DNA from: Ammoniphilus sp. CFH 90114
Lineage (GTDB): Bacteria > Bacillota > Bacilli > Aneurinibacillales > RAOX-1
NCBI RefSeq assembly: GCF_004123195.1
Contig: NZ_SDLI01000004.1
Coordinates: forward strand, 62,001 to 126,000
Length of the DNA stretch: 64,000 nucleotides
Direction of reading: 5' to 3'
The position numbers and the translations under genes are program-made. Below, piece by piece: positions 29,482 through 38,484 of the stretch (positions within the stretch are counted from its first letter, which is position 1; each line of letters starts with the position of its first letter). Under the pieces are notes generated by a model. That model worked only from the letters and a program-made list of their open reading frames with translations, had not been told where the DNA came from and searched no databases.

Positions 29482-30210
29482 ATGGAAATTTATATAGGTA
29501 GTATCTTATCCGCCTTAGCTACTGGAGTCGGTGCTCTACCCATTCTCTTCTTTAAAGAAGTCACCCATCGCTGGCGTGATATTCTACTAGCGTTGACTGC
29601 AGGCGTGATGATGGCCGCTGCAACATTTAGTCTCATCCCAGAAGCGCTAGCGTTATCTAATATTTTCGTATTATGCTTTGGAGTGTTATTAGGGACGGTT
29701 TCCTTAACGATCTTGGAACGATACATACCACACATGGATCTCGAGCATACCCGCTTTAATATAGCTATGGATCAGAAAGCTCTTTTAGTCCTGACTGCAA
29801 TTACTCTACATAATCTGCCAGAAGGATTGTCAGTTGGAGTGAGTTACGCCAGTGGGCATGAAGAATTAGGCGGGCTTATCGCCTTTGCCATTGGGATTCA
29901 GAACGCACCCGAAGGCTTTCTTATTGCACTCTTCCTCATTAATCAGCAGGTAGGCCGATGGAAAGCCTTCTTCCTCGCCTCCATGACGGGTGCTGTAGAG
30001 ATCGTGACAGCCGTTATGGGCTACCATCTAACCTCCTATGTATCTGGCCTTGTCCCCTATGGACTGTCCTTTGCTGCAGGAGCCATGCTCTATATCGTGT
30101 ATAAGGAATTAATCCCCGAGAGCCATGGTGACGGACATGAAACAGGTGCTACCTTCTCTTTTATTATCGGGCTATTAATTATGGTCAGCTTGATTCAATG
30201 GTTTGGATAG
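29482..30210 (+). CDS. ZIP-family metal transporter
   Basis: 242 residues, about seven or eight helices. The metal path is shown by ITLHNLPEGLSVGVSYASG and IGIQNAPEGFLIALFL in helices 4 and 5. GGAGGG lies 7 nt before ATG 29482; the frame opens 15 codons earlier without such a site. Likely imports zinc or another divalent metal; the specific metal cannot be told. Confidence 0.88.
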   Translation: MEIYIGSILSALATGVGALPILFFKEVTHRWRDILLALTAGVMMAAATFSLIPEALALSNIFVLCFGVLLGTVSLTILERYIPHMDLEHTRFNIAMDQKALLVLTAITLHNLPEGLSVGVSYASGHEELGGLIAFAIGIQNAPEGFLIALFLINQQVGRWKAFFLASMTGAVEIVTAVMGYHLTSYVSGLVPYGLSFAAGAMLYIVYKELIPESHGDGHETGATFSFIIGLLIMVSLIQWFG

Positions 30211-30245
30211 AGGGTGAGTTTTAGAGTGAGTTGAGGTTTGGAAAC

Positions 30246-30438
30246 CAAAATAGAGGCAAGGTTTTCCGTTATTTTGGAAAGTTAGATCAAAACACGCAAA
30301 ATAAGGGGAGATTTTTCCCCTATTCTTCTAAAAGAGACTCCTAGATGTCCTTTTTTTCAAATTAGCGGGAAATCGTTCCCTTATTTACCGACTTTTCCTC
30401 AGCTTTAACAAAATAAGGGGAAAATTTCCCCTTATTTA
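30246..30438. repeat. Intergenic palindromic repeats, cluster D
   Basis: Four units near 30246, 30297, 30358 and 30409, spaced 51, 61 and 51 bp apart. The last, AAATAAGGGGAAA followed by ATTTCCCCTTATTT, is nearly perfect and overlaps the stop of the next gene, where it can work as a terminator. Confidence 0.7.
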
Positions 30439-30867
30439 GTCTTCTTCACCGAACACCTCTATGATATCTTCAGTGAAGGTCGTCTTTTCCCCTGCATTGT
30501 AACGATCGATCATTCGATCTAGGAATTGCTCAAACATGCCATTATAGAAAGTAGATGAAAATTGTCCCTTCTCCCCTTCTCCGTATTGGAACACGACCTC
30601 ATCTGGCTGTTCTAACAAGTGGTTCCAATCCTTCTTTAAGAGGGCAATATAAAACTCCCCATTGGCATTGCGAAGGCGAAATCCAATGACGGATTGTCCT
30701 TCTAATTCCCCACCATCGAAGTCAAGCGTGGCCTGAGTAGCTCCATCTAGCAATTTCTTAAAATGTTCAGCAGCCTGCGGGACCTGACAATGAAGAATGG
30801 CATCCCCCTCTGCTTCATTATATTCCAACTCTGTCTGTTGACTGATATGATATATCTCCCATTCCAT
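30436..30867 (-). CDS. Hypothetical acidic protein
   Basis: 143 residues, acidic, soluble. Contains ATLDFDGGELEGQSVIGFRL and a C-terminal TTFTEDIIEVFGEED. No family recognised. Single gene, opposite to dinG, with a palindrome-family unit at its stop. Confidence 0.7.
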   Translation of the reverse strand: MEWEIYHISQQTELEYNEAEGDAILHCQVPQAAEHFKKLLDGATQATLDFDGGELEGQSVIGFRLRNANGEFYIALLKKDWNHLLEQPDEVVFQYGEGEKGQFSSTFYNGMFEQFLDRMIDRYNAGEKTTFTEDIIEVFGEED

Positions 30868-31016
30868 CGTTCAAAAAACTCCTTACTTATTTATATATGG
30901 TTCATGTCTATGGTAATCTTCTCCACGTAGAATTGCAAATCCTAACTAGACCCACAGGGTCGAAACACGATATAGTAGAGGGACGGACTCGACTTTGTTA
31001 GAAGCAGGGAAATAAT

Positions 31017-33068
31017 ATGACACATTTTCTTTATGATATATTCAAACGAGACGGACACTTGTCTAAACGACTTCAGCCTTACCAACCGCGTAAGGCTCAA
31101 TTTCGCATGGCAAGAACCGTATGGGAAAGTTTATCTTCTAGTCAACACGGTTTGATTGAAGCGGGAACCGGCACGGGAAAATCGTTCGGTTATGCCCTCC
31201 CCGCTGCTTACTGGGCGATGAAAGAGGAAAAGCGTGTCGTCATCTCTACGAACACGATCACTCTCCAAAATCAACTATTACAAAAAGAACTCCCTCTCGT
31301 GAAGTCCATACTTGCCGACATGGACCCCGAATGGGGGGAGACCTTTCGTTATGAGCTGGCAAAGGGCCGTGGGAACTATATTTGCAAACGTAAACTTGAT
31401 CAATTGATTTCTTCTTCCCTTATGAAGGAATCCCCTTATGCAGCTCTCGCCAATCAAGTTCAACAGCAACTAAAAGGAATGAAAAATGGGGACAAGGATG
31501 ACGTACCTTTTCCGATCCCTGGAGCGTTCTTTGATGAGATCCGAGGGGACGCAGATGACTGTATGGGCAAGGAAAGCCCATTCCATGACTCTTGCTTTAT
31601 TCAGAATGCAAGGCGGAAGTTGCAGAAAGCTCAAGTAATCGTAGCCAATCATGCCCTGTTTTTTACGGACTTGGTCCTGCGAAGTCAAGGGGCAAGTCTC
31701 TTGCCCGACTATGATTGTGTCATTATGGATGAAGCTCATCGGATTGAAGATCAAGTAACGAAACAATTTCAATACACGGTTAACCTCGACTTAATTACGA
31801 ATCTTTTTTTCCGTTTTACAAGAGGTCGGACCCACTGGGCCAGATCCGTCGAAGACCAAGAACTGAAAGCTACGGTAGAAGCCAAGTACACTCAGTTTTA
31901 TAGTCGCTTGGTAGAATTGTTTGCACCCTTAGGCAAAAATCTAGCCACCCGTGATCGGACACAATATTTGCTCCAACGCCCCATAGTCGAGCATTATCCG
32001 TTTGAGGACGTGTTCAAAGAAACGATCCAACTTATTATAGACAAGAAGAACTTCCTTGAATTAGAGCACGGCGAAAATGAAACGACAGCCGGGTTAGGAC
32101 GCTACGTCAGCCACTTAACCGCCATGGATCATATGCTTCGTCACGTACTATTACGATTGAAGTCAGCCGAATGGGCCACTTGGGTAGAATTCACCCCTCC
32201 TAAGAAGGATCAATTAGTGAAAGATGACACGTATTGGGCCCATTGTTTAACCCTGAATTCTGCCCCTATTGAAATTGCGGATATTCTAAGAGAAGAACTT
32301 TTCCAAAAGAAAACAGTGATTCTAACATCGGCTACCCTAACGACACAGGGGAACTTCGGCTTTGTCGCGGAGCGATTGGGGATTGATGAATACGGTACGT
32401 TTGAGGCCCCGAGTCCATTTAACTATGACGAGCAATCTCTTCTCATCGTTCCCGACAAGGTGCCGGAGCCGACTCATCCCTCATTTGATTCGTTTGTCAT
32501 GGCTGCCATGAAGGAGATTCTCATGCAAACAAAAGGTCGGACGTTTCTCCTATTCACATCCTATCAACAGATGAACCGAGTCTATCAAGAGCTTCAGCCG
32601 TGGCTCAGTAAGTCTGGCATGAAAGGGCTTCTCCATGAATCAGGAGTTTCTCGCGAGCAACTTTTAAAAGATTTCAAGAATGACTCCAATACCGTGTTGT
32701 TTGGCTGTGAATCCTTCTGGGAAGGTGTCGACGTTCCTGGACACGACCTCATTTGTGTCGTCATCAGTAAGCTTCCGTTTCCTGTTCCGACCGATCCGAT
32801 AACCAAGGCGCGAACCGACCGCCTCGAATCACTGGGTAAGAGTTCGTTTGAAGAATATACCCTTCCGTTCTCGATCCTCCGATTAAAACAGGGATACGGG
32901 AGATTAATTCGAACCAAAAATGATAAAGGTGTCGTCGTCATTTTAGACTCACGCTTAAATACCAAGCGCTACGGGAAAAAAGTACTGGATAGCTTGCCGA
33001 ACAGCCCCATATCAACGCACCTTGATGATATTGGCTCGGCTTTAAAGCGATTTAATATCCAGCCTTAA
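31017..33068 (+). CDS. dinG: DinG-family ATP-dependent helicase (YpvA-like)
   Basis: 683-residue superfamily 2 helicase of the XPD/DinG group, without the exonuclease domain of longer DinG. Walker A is GTGTGKSFGYALP (residues 50-62); the DEAH box is at 238-241; motif VI-type segment GYGRLIRT is present, as is GCESFWEGVDVPG. In the iron-sulfur region I see C123, C182 and C193 but no fourth Cys, so the cluster may be altered or absent. Probably acts on damaged or structured DNA. Confidence 0.88.
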   Translation: MTHFLYDIFKRDGHLSKRLQPYQPRKAQFRMARTVWESLSSSQHGLIEAGTGTGKSFGYALPAAYWAMKEEKRVVISTNTITLQNQLLQKELPLVKSILADMDPEWGETFRYELAKGRGNYICKRKLDQLISSSLMKESPYAALANQVQQQLKGMKNGDKDDVPFPIPGAFFDEIRGDADDCMGKESPFHDSCFIQNARRKLQKAQVIVANHALFFTDLVLRSQGASLLPDYDCVIMDEAHRIEDQVTKQFQYTVNLDLITNLFFRFTRGRTHWARSVEDQELKATVEAKYTQFYSRLVELFAPLGKNLATRDRTQYLLQRPIVEHYPFEDVFKETIQLIIDKKNFLELEHGENETTAGLGRYVSHLTAMDHMLRHVLLRLKSAEWATWVEFTPPKKDQLVKDDTYWAHCLTLNSAPIEIADILREELFQKKTVILTSATLTTQGNFGFVAERLGIDEYGTFEAPSPFNYDEQSLLIVPDKVPEPTHPSFDSFVMAAMKEILMQTKGRTFLLFTSYQQMNRVYQELQPWLSKSGMKGLLHESGVSREQLLKDFKNDSNTVLFGCESFWEGVDVPGHDLICVVISKLPFPVPTDPITKARTDRLESLGKSSFEEYTLPFSILRLKQGYGRLIRTKNDKGVVVILDSRLNTKRYGKKVLDSLPNSPISTHLDDIGSALKRFNIQP

Positions 33069-33508
33069 GGTGGTGGGGGGTGACCTCTGGGTTCGGGCAA
33101 TTCGCCTTAGATTTCGGGCGATTCTACGCCACTTTTGGGCAATCCCCTAGAGAAAGTCGCGTTTTTCGTAGTGAGACATCTCCGATGTCCGAGTAGATCC
33201 TCTGATCTTACCGCTGCGAGTTATCCGGACATAGAGTACGTTATTTAACATAAAAAGTCGCATCTTACGTGTTTGGCGGTCATGGAGTACGTTATTTACT
33301 CAAAATCATACCGGAATATGATAATTTTACCCAGGTAACGGAACCAATGTCCGATCAGCCTCAAGAAATGGCGTTTTCTTTAAAAATAACGGCTCTGATG
33401 TCCGAACGAATAGTCCCCTTTGATCTCATCGTTACGGGTTATCTGGACACGTCGTACGCTTTCTTTCTCGCATAAGGTGGGGCACGCCAAATCTGATAAT
33501 AAAAACGC
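33069..33508. repeat. Intergenic repeats with GTCCGGA-type motif, cluster F
   Basis: About 440 bases without a gene. Two diverged copies of a 65-bp unit lie at 33184-33249 and 33397-33465: both begin GATGTCCGA, share GATC and GTTATC-GGACA, and end GTACG. AGTACGTTATTTA recurs near 33290 and ATGTCCGATC near 33345. GGGCAAT/GGGCGAT triplets lie at 33095-33150. Confidence 0.6.
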
Positions 33509-33545
33509 AGTGGTTCACCTATGATAAGGTGGACCACTTTTTTTG
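33509..33545. terminator. Terminator-like hairpin upstream of arsR
   Basis: AGTGGTTCACCT and AGGTGGACCACT (one wobble), then seven T on plus and a T-run on minus. No gene ends nearby; it may insulate the ars promoter. Confidence 0.75.
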
Positions 33546-33556
33546 TTAATCTTATG

Positions 33557-33598
33557 TTAAGATTTTTCGCTTTATATTGATATAACGATATGGTTATA
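33557..33598 (+). promoter_or_regulatory. ars promoter with ArsR operator
   Basis: TTAAGA (33557), 18-nt spacer, TATAAC (33581). The -10 is the left half of an inverted repeat TATAACGATATGGTTATA (33581-33598), the natural place for ArsR to block transcription until arsenite binds. Confidence 0.68.
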
Positions 33599-33622
33599 TT
33601 ATGATATAGCAGGAGAGGAGGA

Positions 33623-33955
33623 ATGGAGTTTATGGAGATTGAAAAAATTGCGGATAGTCTCAAAGCGCTGGGAGATCCTACTCGCTTGCAAATGGTGGCC
33701 ATGCTTAAGCATAGGGATTGTTGTGTGTGCGAATTTGTTCCGGTGTTTGGGATTTCTCAACCTGCCATTTCGAAGCATCTCTATCGTTTGAAATCATCCG
33801 GGTTAGTCAGGGAAACGCGAAAAGGTCAGTGGGTATTCTATTCTCTCAACCCTGAGCAGTTTGATTTAATTGGTTTTTCTCTAGCTCAACTTCCTGACCT
33901 GTCAGAAAAACTGCATGAATTAGAAAAACAAGGTCTTCTTGTTCAATGTGATTAA
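33623..33955 (+). CDS. arsR: ArsR arsenical-responsive repressor
   Basis: 110-residue winged-helix repressor. Arsenite-binding cysteines C33, C34 and C36 (HRDCCVCEF), then the recognition helix ([19 protein letters not shown]). GGAGAGGAGG lies upstream; ATG 33632 is an alternative start. First gene of arsRBCI. Confidence 0.92.
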   Translation: MEFMEIEKIADSLKALGDPTRLQMVAMLKHRDCCVCEFVPVFGISQPAISKHLYRLKSSGLVRETRKGQWVFYSLNPEQFDLIGFSLAQLPDLSEKLHELEKQGLLVQCD

Positions 33956-33969
33956 AGGAGAGAAGAAAC

Positions 33970-35256
33970 ATGTTAGCAGCCATTATTTTTGCCATCACGT
34001 TAGTTTTTGTGATTTGGCAACCGAGAGGTCTTTCCATTGGCTGGTCCGCCTCTGTTGGGGCACTACTCGCCCTCACTTTTGGGGTGGTAACCTTACAAGA
34101 TGTTTGGACGGTTACCGGTATCGTCTGGAACGCCACTTTAGCGTTTGTAGCCATTATCTTAATTTCTTTAATTCTTGATGAGATTGGTTTCTTTGAGTGG
34201 GCCGCATTGCATATGGCTCGACTGGCAAAAGGAAACGGAAAATTAATGTTTGTGTACGTCATCTTCCTTGGTGCGGCGGTTGCTGCGTTCTTTGCCAACG
34301 ATGGTGCAGCCCTTATCTTAACCCCCATCGTTCTAGCTATGGTTCGTGCCCTTAAGTTTGATGAGAAAATGATCATCGCCTATGTCATTGCGAGTGGGTT
34401 TATCGCCGACACGACCTCATTGCCCTTGATTGTAAGTAACTTAGTGAATATTGTTTCTGCAGACTTCTTTGGGATTGGCTTCGTCGAATATGCGAGCAGG
34501 ATGATTGTTCCTAACTTCTTTGCCTTATTCGCTAGCTTAGGTGTTCTGTATCTATATTTTCGTAAGACCATTCCTAAAACTTACGATCTAAGCCAACTAA
34601 AAGTACCTCGTGAGGCCATTCGGGATATGAGATTATTCCGTTTATCTTGGGTCATTCTAGTGGTTTTACTTCTAGGATATTTACTAAGTGAAACCCTTCA
34701 TATTCCGGTATCCTTTGTTGTCGGTATTGTAGCCATCTTTTTCATTATTGCGGCCAAGCGAAGTCAGCATGTGAATACTTGGAAACTAGTTAAAGATGCA
34801 CCTTGGGCTGTCGTAGTTTTCTCCATTGGGATGTATGTGGTGGTGTATGGTCTTCGCAACGCTGGACTAACCGATATGTTAGGGCAAGTGATCCAGTGGA
34901 CAGCAGATTATGGATTGTTCTCCGCTACCATGGGGATGGGATTCATAGCGGCTATTCTGTCCTCCATCATGAATAACATGCCTACGGTCATGATTGACGC
35001 TCTAGCTATACAAGGTACTGCAACCGAAGGGGTCATCCGCGAAGCCCTCATTTATGCCAATGTCATTGGTTCTGACTTAGGACCTAAGATCACTCCAATC
35101 GGTTCCTTAGCTACCCTTTTGTGGCTGCACGTACTTTCTCGTAAAGATATTAAAATTACCTGGGGACAATATTTTCGAACAGGAATTGTATTAACGATCC
35201 CTACCCTATTTATTACCCTTCTTGGGCTGTATTTATGGTTAATCATTATTCACTGA
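33970..35256 (+). CDS. arsB: ArsB arsenite efflux permease
   Basis: 428-residue membrane transporter with about 11-12 helices, ArsB family ([55 protein letters not shown]). Exports arsenite or antimonite using the proton gradient. AAAGGAG lies before the ATG. Fourteen bases after arsR. Confidence 0.95.
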   Translation: MLAAIIFAITLVFVIWQPRGLSIGWSASVGALLALTFGVVTLQDVWTVTGIVWNATLAFVAIILISLILDEIGFFEWAALHMARLAKGNGKLMFVYVIFLGAAVAAFFANDGAALILTPIVLAMVRALKFDEKMIIAYVIASGFIADTTSLPLIVSNLVNIVSADFFGIGFVEYASRMIVPNFFALFASLGVLYLYFRKTIPKTYDLSQLKVPREAIRDMRLFRLSWVILVVLLLGYLLSETLHIPVSFVVGIVAIFFIIAAKRSQHVNTWKLVKDAPWAVVVFSIGMYVVVYGLRNAGLTDMLGQVIQWTADYGLFSATMGMGFIAAILSSIMNNMPTVMIDALAIQGTATEGVIREALIYANVIGSDLGPKITPIGSLATLLWLHVLSRKDIKITWGQYFRTGIVLTIPTLFITLLGLYLWLIIIH

Positions 35257-35273
35257 TATTGGAGGAAAATACA

Positions 35274-35696
35274 ATGAAAAAACCCCTTGTTTACTTCTTG
35301 TGTACAGGAAACTCTTGTCGGAGTCAGATGGCTCATGGCTGGTTGCAAGCCGTTGCAGGTGATCAATATGAAGTGAAAAGCGCAGGGCTTGAAGCACATG
35401 GGTTGAACCCGCGTGCGGTACAAGTCATGAAAGAAGCCGGGGTGGATATCAGCCATCACACTTCCGATGTGATTGACGCTGAAACCTTGAAAAATGCAGA
35501 CTATATCATTACCTTATGCGGGCACGCCAACGATAACTGTCCCGTTGTGTCCAACCCAAAAGCGGAGAGATGGCATTGGGGTTTCGATGACCCTGCAAAA
35601 GCGACAGGAACGGAAGAAGAGATCATGGCTCAGTTCCGGATTGTCCGCGATGAAATCAAGGCACGTATGGAGCAGTTTGCAAGAGAAGGAAAATAA
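35274..35696 (+). CDS. arsC: ArsC thioredoxin-linked arsenate reductase
   Basis: 140 residues. Low-molecular-weight phosphatase fold with the active-site loop [14 protein letters not shown] (C10, R16) and the relay cysteines C82 and C89 ([12 protein letters not shown]), the pattern of the thioredoxin-coupled class. ATG 35274 follows GGAGG by 8 nt; a longer frame overlaps arsB. Confidence 0.95.
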   Translation: MKKPLVYFLCTGNSCRSQMAHGWLQAVAGDQYEVKSAGLEAHGLNPRAVQVMKEAGVDISHHTSDVIDAETLKNADYIITLCGHANDNCPVVSNPKAERWHWGFDDPAKATGTEEEIMAQFRIVRDEIKARMEQFAREGK

Positions 35697-35725
35697 ATAA
35701 TCCGTTAAGTGAGGGAAAGAGAATC

Positions 35726-36199
35726 ATGATAAAAAGAATGCATGTTGCGGTCAATTGCCAAGACCTAGAAAAGTCACTCCAATTTTATCGAGCTTTCTTT
35801 GGAACAGAACCTACGAAGGTTAAAGAGAACTATGCAAAATTTGAACTGGATGATCCCGCTTTGCACTTCTCACTGAATGTGAGACCGTTTGAAAAAAAAG
35901 GGGCACTAAACCATTTAGGCTTCCAAGTGAACACGACCGAAGAAGTATTAGCAATGGGAGAGAGATTAAAAGAAGCCGGACTCGTAACCATTGATGAGAT
36001 GGGAACCACTTGCTGCTATGCGGTTCAAGACAAGGTTTGGGTTTATGATCCAGACGATAACGCATGGGAAATCTTCTATACGAAGGAAGACTCTGAATTT
36101 GAGTCTGCTGGAGACGCACGTGATCTATCCCTCTGCTGCGCACCTAGCCCGAACCAAGCAACTCCAGTCACTATTGAACTGGGGAGCTTTAAAAAATAG
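35726..36199 (+). CDS. arsI: ArsI C-As lyase (dioxygenase)
   Basis: 157-residue vicinal-oxygen-chelate enzyme that splits the carbon-arsenic bond of methylarsenite and aromatic arsenicals. Iron ligands H6, H63 and E115 and the arsenic-binding pair C96-C97 (GTTCCYAV) are all in the expected places. A further CC pair lies near the C-terminus (LSLCCAPSP). Last gene of the operon. Extends resistance to organoarsenicals. Confidence 0.92.
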   Translation: MIKRMHVAVNCQDLEKSLQFYRAFFGTEPTKVKENYAKFELDDPALHFSLNVRPFEKKGALNHLGFQVNTTEEVLAMGERLKEAGLVTIDEMGTTCCYAVQDKVWVYDPDDNAWEIFYTKEDSEFESAGDARDLSLCCAPSPNQATPVTIELGSFKK

Positions 36200-36212
36200 C
36201 TCGGTGTGGTAT

Positions 36213-36245
36213 AAGCGTAGATTCATATTGAATCACGCTTTTTTT
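36213..36245 (+). terminator. Terminator of the ars operon
   Basis: AAGCGT-GATTCA pairs with TGAATC-ACGCTT (single-base bulges), followed by seven T. Confidence 0.85.
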
Positions 36246-36273
36246 ATTATTTAACATTAAATCGGACAATGGA

Positions 36274-36602
36274 CCACTGTTGGGCATCCTGGGTTAACCG
36301 GAATTTTTTCCGTTAAGCAACTGGATCATCCATTTCAGCCCAAAATAAGCGGAGAATTTCCTGTTAATTGCCCAAAAGCAGCTAATCCTAGGCTTTTAGA
36401 GACCATTAAACGGAATTCGTTCCGCTATTTTGGTCATTTTGGGCTACTTGGGAGGAATAGACGGAAATAGTCCGCTTATTTTTCTGGCATGATGAGGCCG
36501 TCCCCCGCCACTGTTGGGCACCCTGTGGCTAACAGGTATCTTTTCCGTTAAGCAACTGGATCATCCATTTTAGCACCAAATAATCGGAGAATTTCCTGTT
36601 AA
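36274..36602. repeat. 95-bp direct repeat with palindrome-family units, cluster E
   Basis: Copies at 36274-36367 and 36508-36602 start CCACTGTTGGGCA, share TTTTCCGTTAAGCAACTGG and ATCATCCATTT, and end GAGAATTTCCTGTTAA. Between them are two more GGAA/TTCC-AATA palindromes (36407-36434 and 36456-36484). The 500-base gap between arsI and lysE holds no gene. Confidence 0.8.
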
Positions 36603-36702
36603 ATGTAAAAATCCTCCTTGTTAATACAGGAAAAAATTCGTATTATATTCTCTATATTAAGAATTTATATTGAACAAGAAACCATGTATTCGAGGAGGAG
36701 CC

Positions 36703-37329
36703 ATGTTTTTAAAATCTCTATTACTTTTTATCCCTGCATGCTTTGCTTTGAATATGGCATTTGGTCCTAACAATCTGCTGTCCTTGATGAACGGAGCCCA
36801 TCGTGGTGCAACCCCAGCTATCATGGCAGCTATGGGTAGACTCCTTGCTTTTCTCATCATGATTATGATCACTGCTGTAGGTCTTGGTGCACTTCTGATG
36901 GCGTCTGAGATGCTTTTCTCGCTCGTCAAATGGGTGGGTGCAGCTTATTTAGTCTGGATAGGCATAAAATTATTTTTAACTAAATCCACTCAGAGCATCT
37001 CTCCTACTCGAAGCAGCGATTATTCCTTATTGGACATGGCAAAGAAGGAATTTATGGTTGCGGCAGGTAACCCAAAAGCCATCCTTATATTTACGGCATT
37101 CTTCCCTCAGTTTATTGAGCCGAATGCCTATGCTCAAAGTTTCATTTCTATGGGCATTATATTCCTTGTTCTAGAGGTTGTAGCGGTTGCTATCTATGCA
37201 CTAATTGGTGCTCGCATTGGAACCTATGCTAAGAACCCGAATGTTTTTCAATGGATAAATAAAGTTAGTGGTTCTCTCATGATCTTTTTCGGAGTGTTAC
37301 TAGCATTTGCGCGTAAACCAGCAACTTAA
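36703..37329 (+). CDS. LysE-family amino-acid exporter
   Basis: 208 residues, six helices, LysE/RhtB type (N-terminal NMAFGPNNLLSLMNGAHRG; middle AAGNPKAILIFTAFFPQFI). ATG 36703 has GGAGGAG 3-5 nt upstream; the frame opens 11 codons earlier. Substrate not inferable. A weak AGGGCTA/TAGCCCT hairpin follows near 37424-37450. Confidence 0.88.
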   Translation: MFLKSLLLFIPACFALNMAFGPNNLLSLMNGAHRGATPAIMAAMGRLLAFLIMIMITAVGLGALLMASEMLFSLVKWVGAAYLVWIGIKLFLTKSTQSISPTRSSDYSLLDMAKKEFMVAAGNPKAILIFTAFFPQFIEPNAYAQSFISMGIIFLVLEVVAVAIYALIGARIGTYAKNPNVFQWINKVSGSLMIFFGVLLAFARKPAT

Positions 37330-37494
37330 GAAGTAAACCGAGCCCTAGGCTGGACGCCGAAGAAATCAACCTAATCTCAGGCTCAGTCCTGGATTACCTA
37401 TCACTGATCTAGAAACAGAACAAACAGGGCTATTTAAGAGTAGCCCTAACTTTCCTCTTATTATGTTCTTCCATTATCCAAAAAGGGCACGCCT

Positions 37495-38301
37495 TTATTC
37501 CCCCATATAGTCATACACAGCAAGCCCAATGTTAGCCATCGTTTGTCTAGCTTCCTTCGTTTCTAAGCCGCGTGAAAACACACTCAAGAGAACAGCTCGC
37601 CCGTTGCGATATAAAACCCCCACATCATGGTGAATCTGAGTCACCATCCCGGTTTTATGAGCGAAAGCCCAACTTGGTGGCATACCGGATATCTCCCCAT
37701 CAGGATCCGAATAGTAAGAAGGCAGGAAATCATTTAGCTGTTGTTTTTTCATAATCTCTATCATTTGCTCACAAGCCTGCCAAGAAATGACTTTCTGTGT
37801 TACTAATCGTTTCATCAACTGGGCTGCGTCGCCTGCGGTCATCTGATTACTGCCCTTCAGTGGATAAGGGATCACTTGCAATTTATTAAAGAAAACGGTT
37901 CCTGAGAGTTCAAGCTCTTTTATTACTTCACGAATCCGCTTCTTTCCTACCAGGTCAATCAGCATATTTGTCGCTGTGTTATCGCTTTGAATAATCATTA
38001 AGGTCACCAGATCATAAATGGAAAGACGCGTCCCCGCCGTCATGTGTTGAAGGACCCCTGCTCCCGACGTCATATCCTCTCTACGCAGAGCAAGTGTGTC
38101 AGATAAATGGAACTTCCCTTCATTCGCAGCGTCGAACACAGCCACCATAATCGGAACCTTAATAATACTTGCCGCATAGAATCGTTCCTCAGCATTATGG
38201 CGAAACTCTTCCCCAGTCTGAAGGTCTTCAATTACGACTCCCCACACTCCGCCCGATGATTCCGTCAATTCCTTCACATGATCCACAAGTTGACTAAACA
38301 T
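37495..38301 (-). CDS. Class A beta-lactamase-like serine hydrolase
   Basis: 268 residues. Serine motif S45-I-I-K48, S106-D107-N108 and K216-T-G are all present. There is no signal peptide and no Glu at the place of class A Glu166 (about residue 142, in FFNKLQVIPYP), which is needed for deacylation. So it may be a cytoplasmic esterase or peptidase, or a weak penicillin-binding protein, rather than a resistance enzyme. Confidence 0.78.
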   Translation of the reverse strand: MFSQLVDHVKELTESSGGVWGVVIEDLQTGEEFRHNAEERFYAASIIKVPIMVAVFDAANEGKFHLSDTLALRREDMTSGAGVLQHMTAGTRLSIYDLVTLMIIQSDNTATNMLIDLVGKKRIREVIKELELSGTVFFNKLQVIPYPLKGSNQMTAGDAAQLMKRLVTQKVISWQACEQMIEIMKKQQLNDFLPSYYSDPDGEISGMPPSWAFAHKTGMVTQIHHDVGVLYRNGRAVLLSVFSRGLETKEARQTMANIGLAVYDYMGE

Positions 38302-38484
38302 ATATTATGTAACCCCTCTCTCATTCTTCGAATTCCTAAACTATAAACCTTATAAAACTATGAATTTTCTCATAATGTACCATTCTGTTTTTAACAATAC
38401 AAGAGTTTATCCCCGACCCACAAAATCGAAAGCTCCATGCCGAATCAATTAGGAGTAAAAGACTACCCAGAAAGAGGAATGGAT

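Noticed and set aside
30246-30438. CRISPR array
   Set aside because: Units are diverged palindromes with AT-rich spacers, and no cas genes are present.
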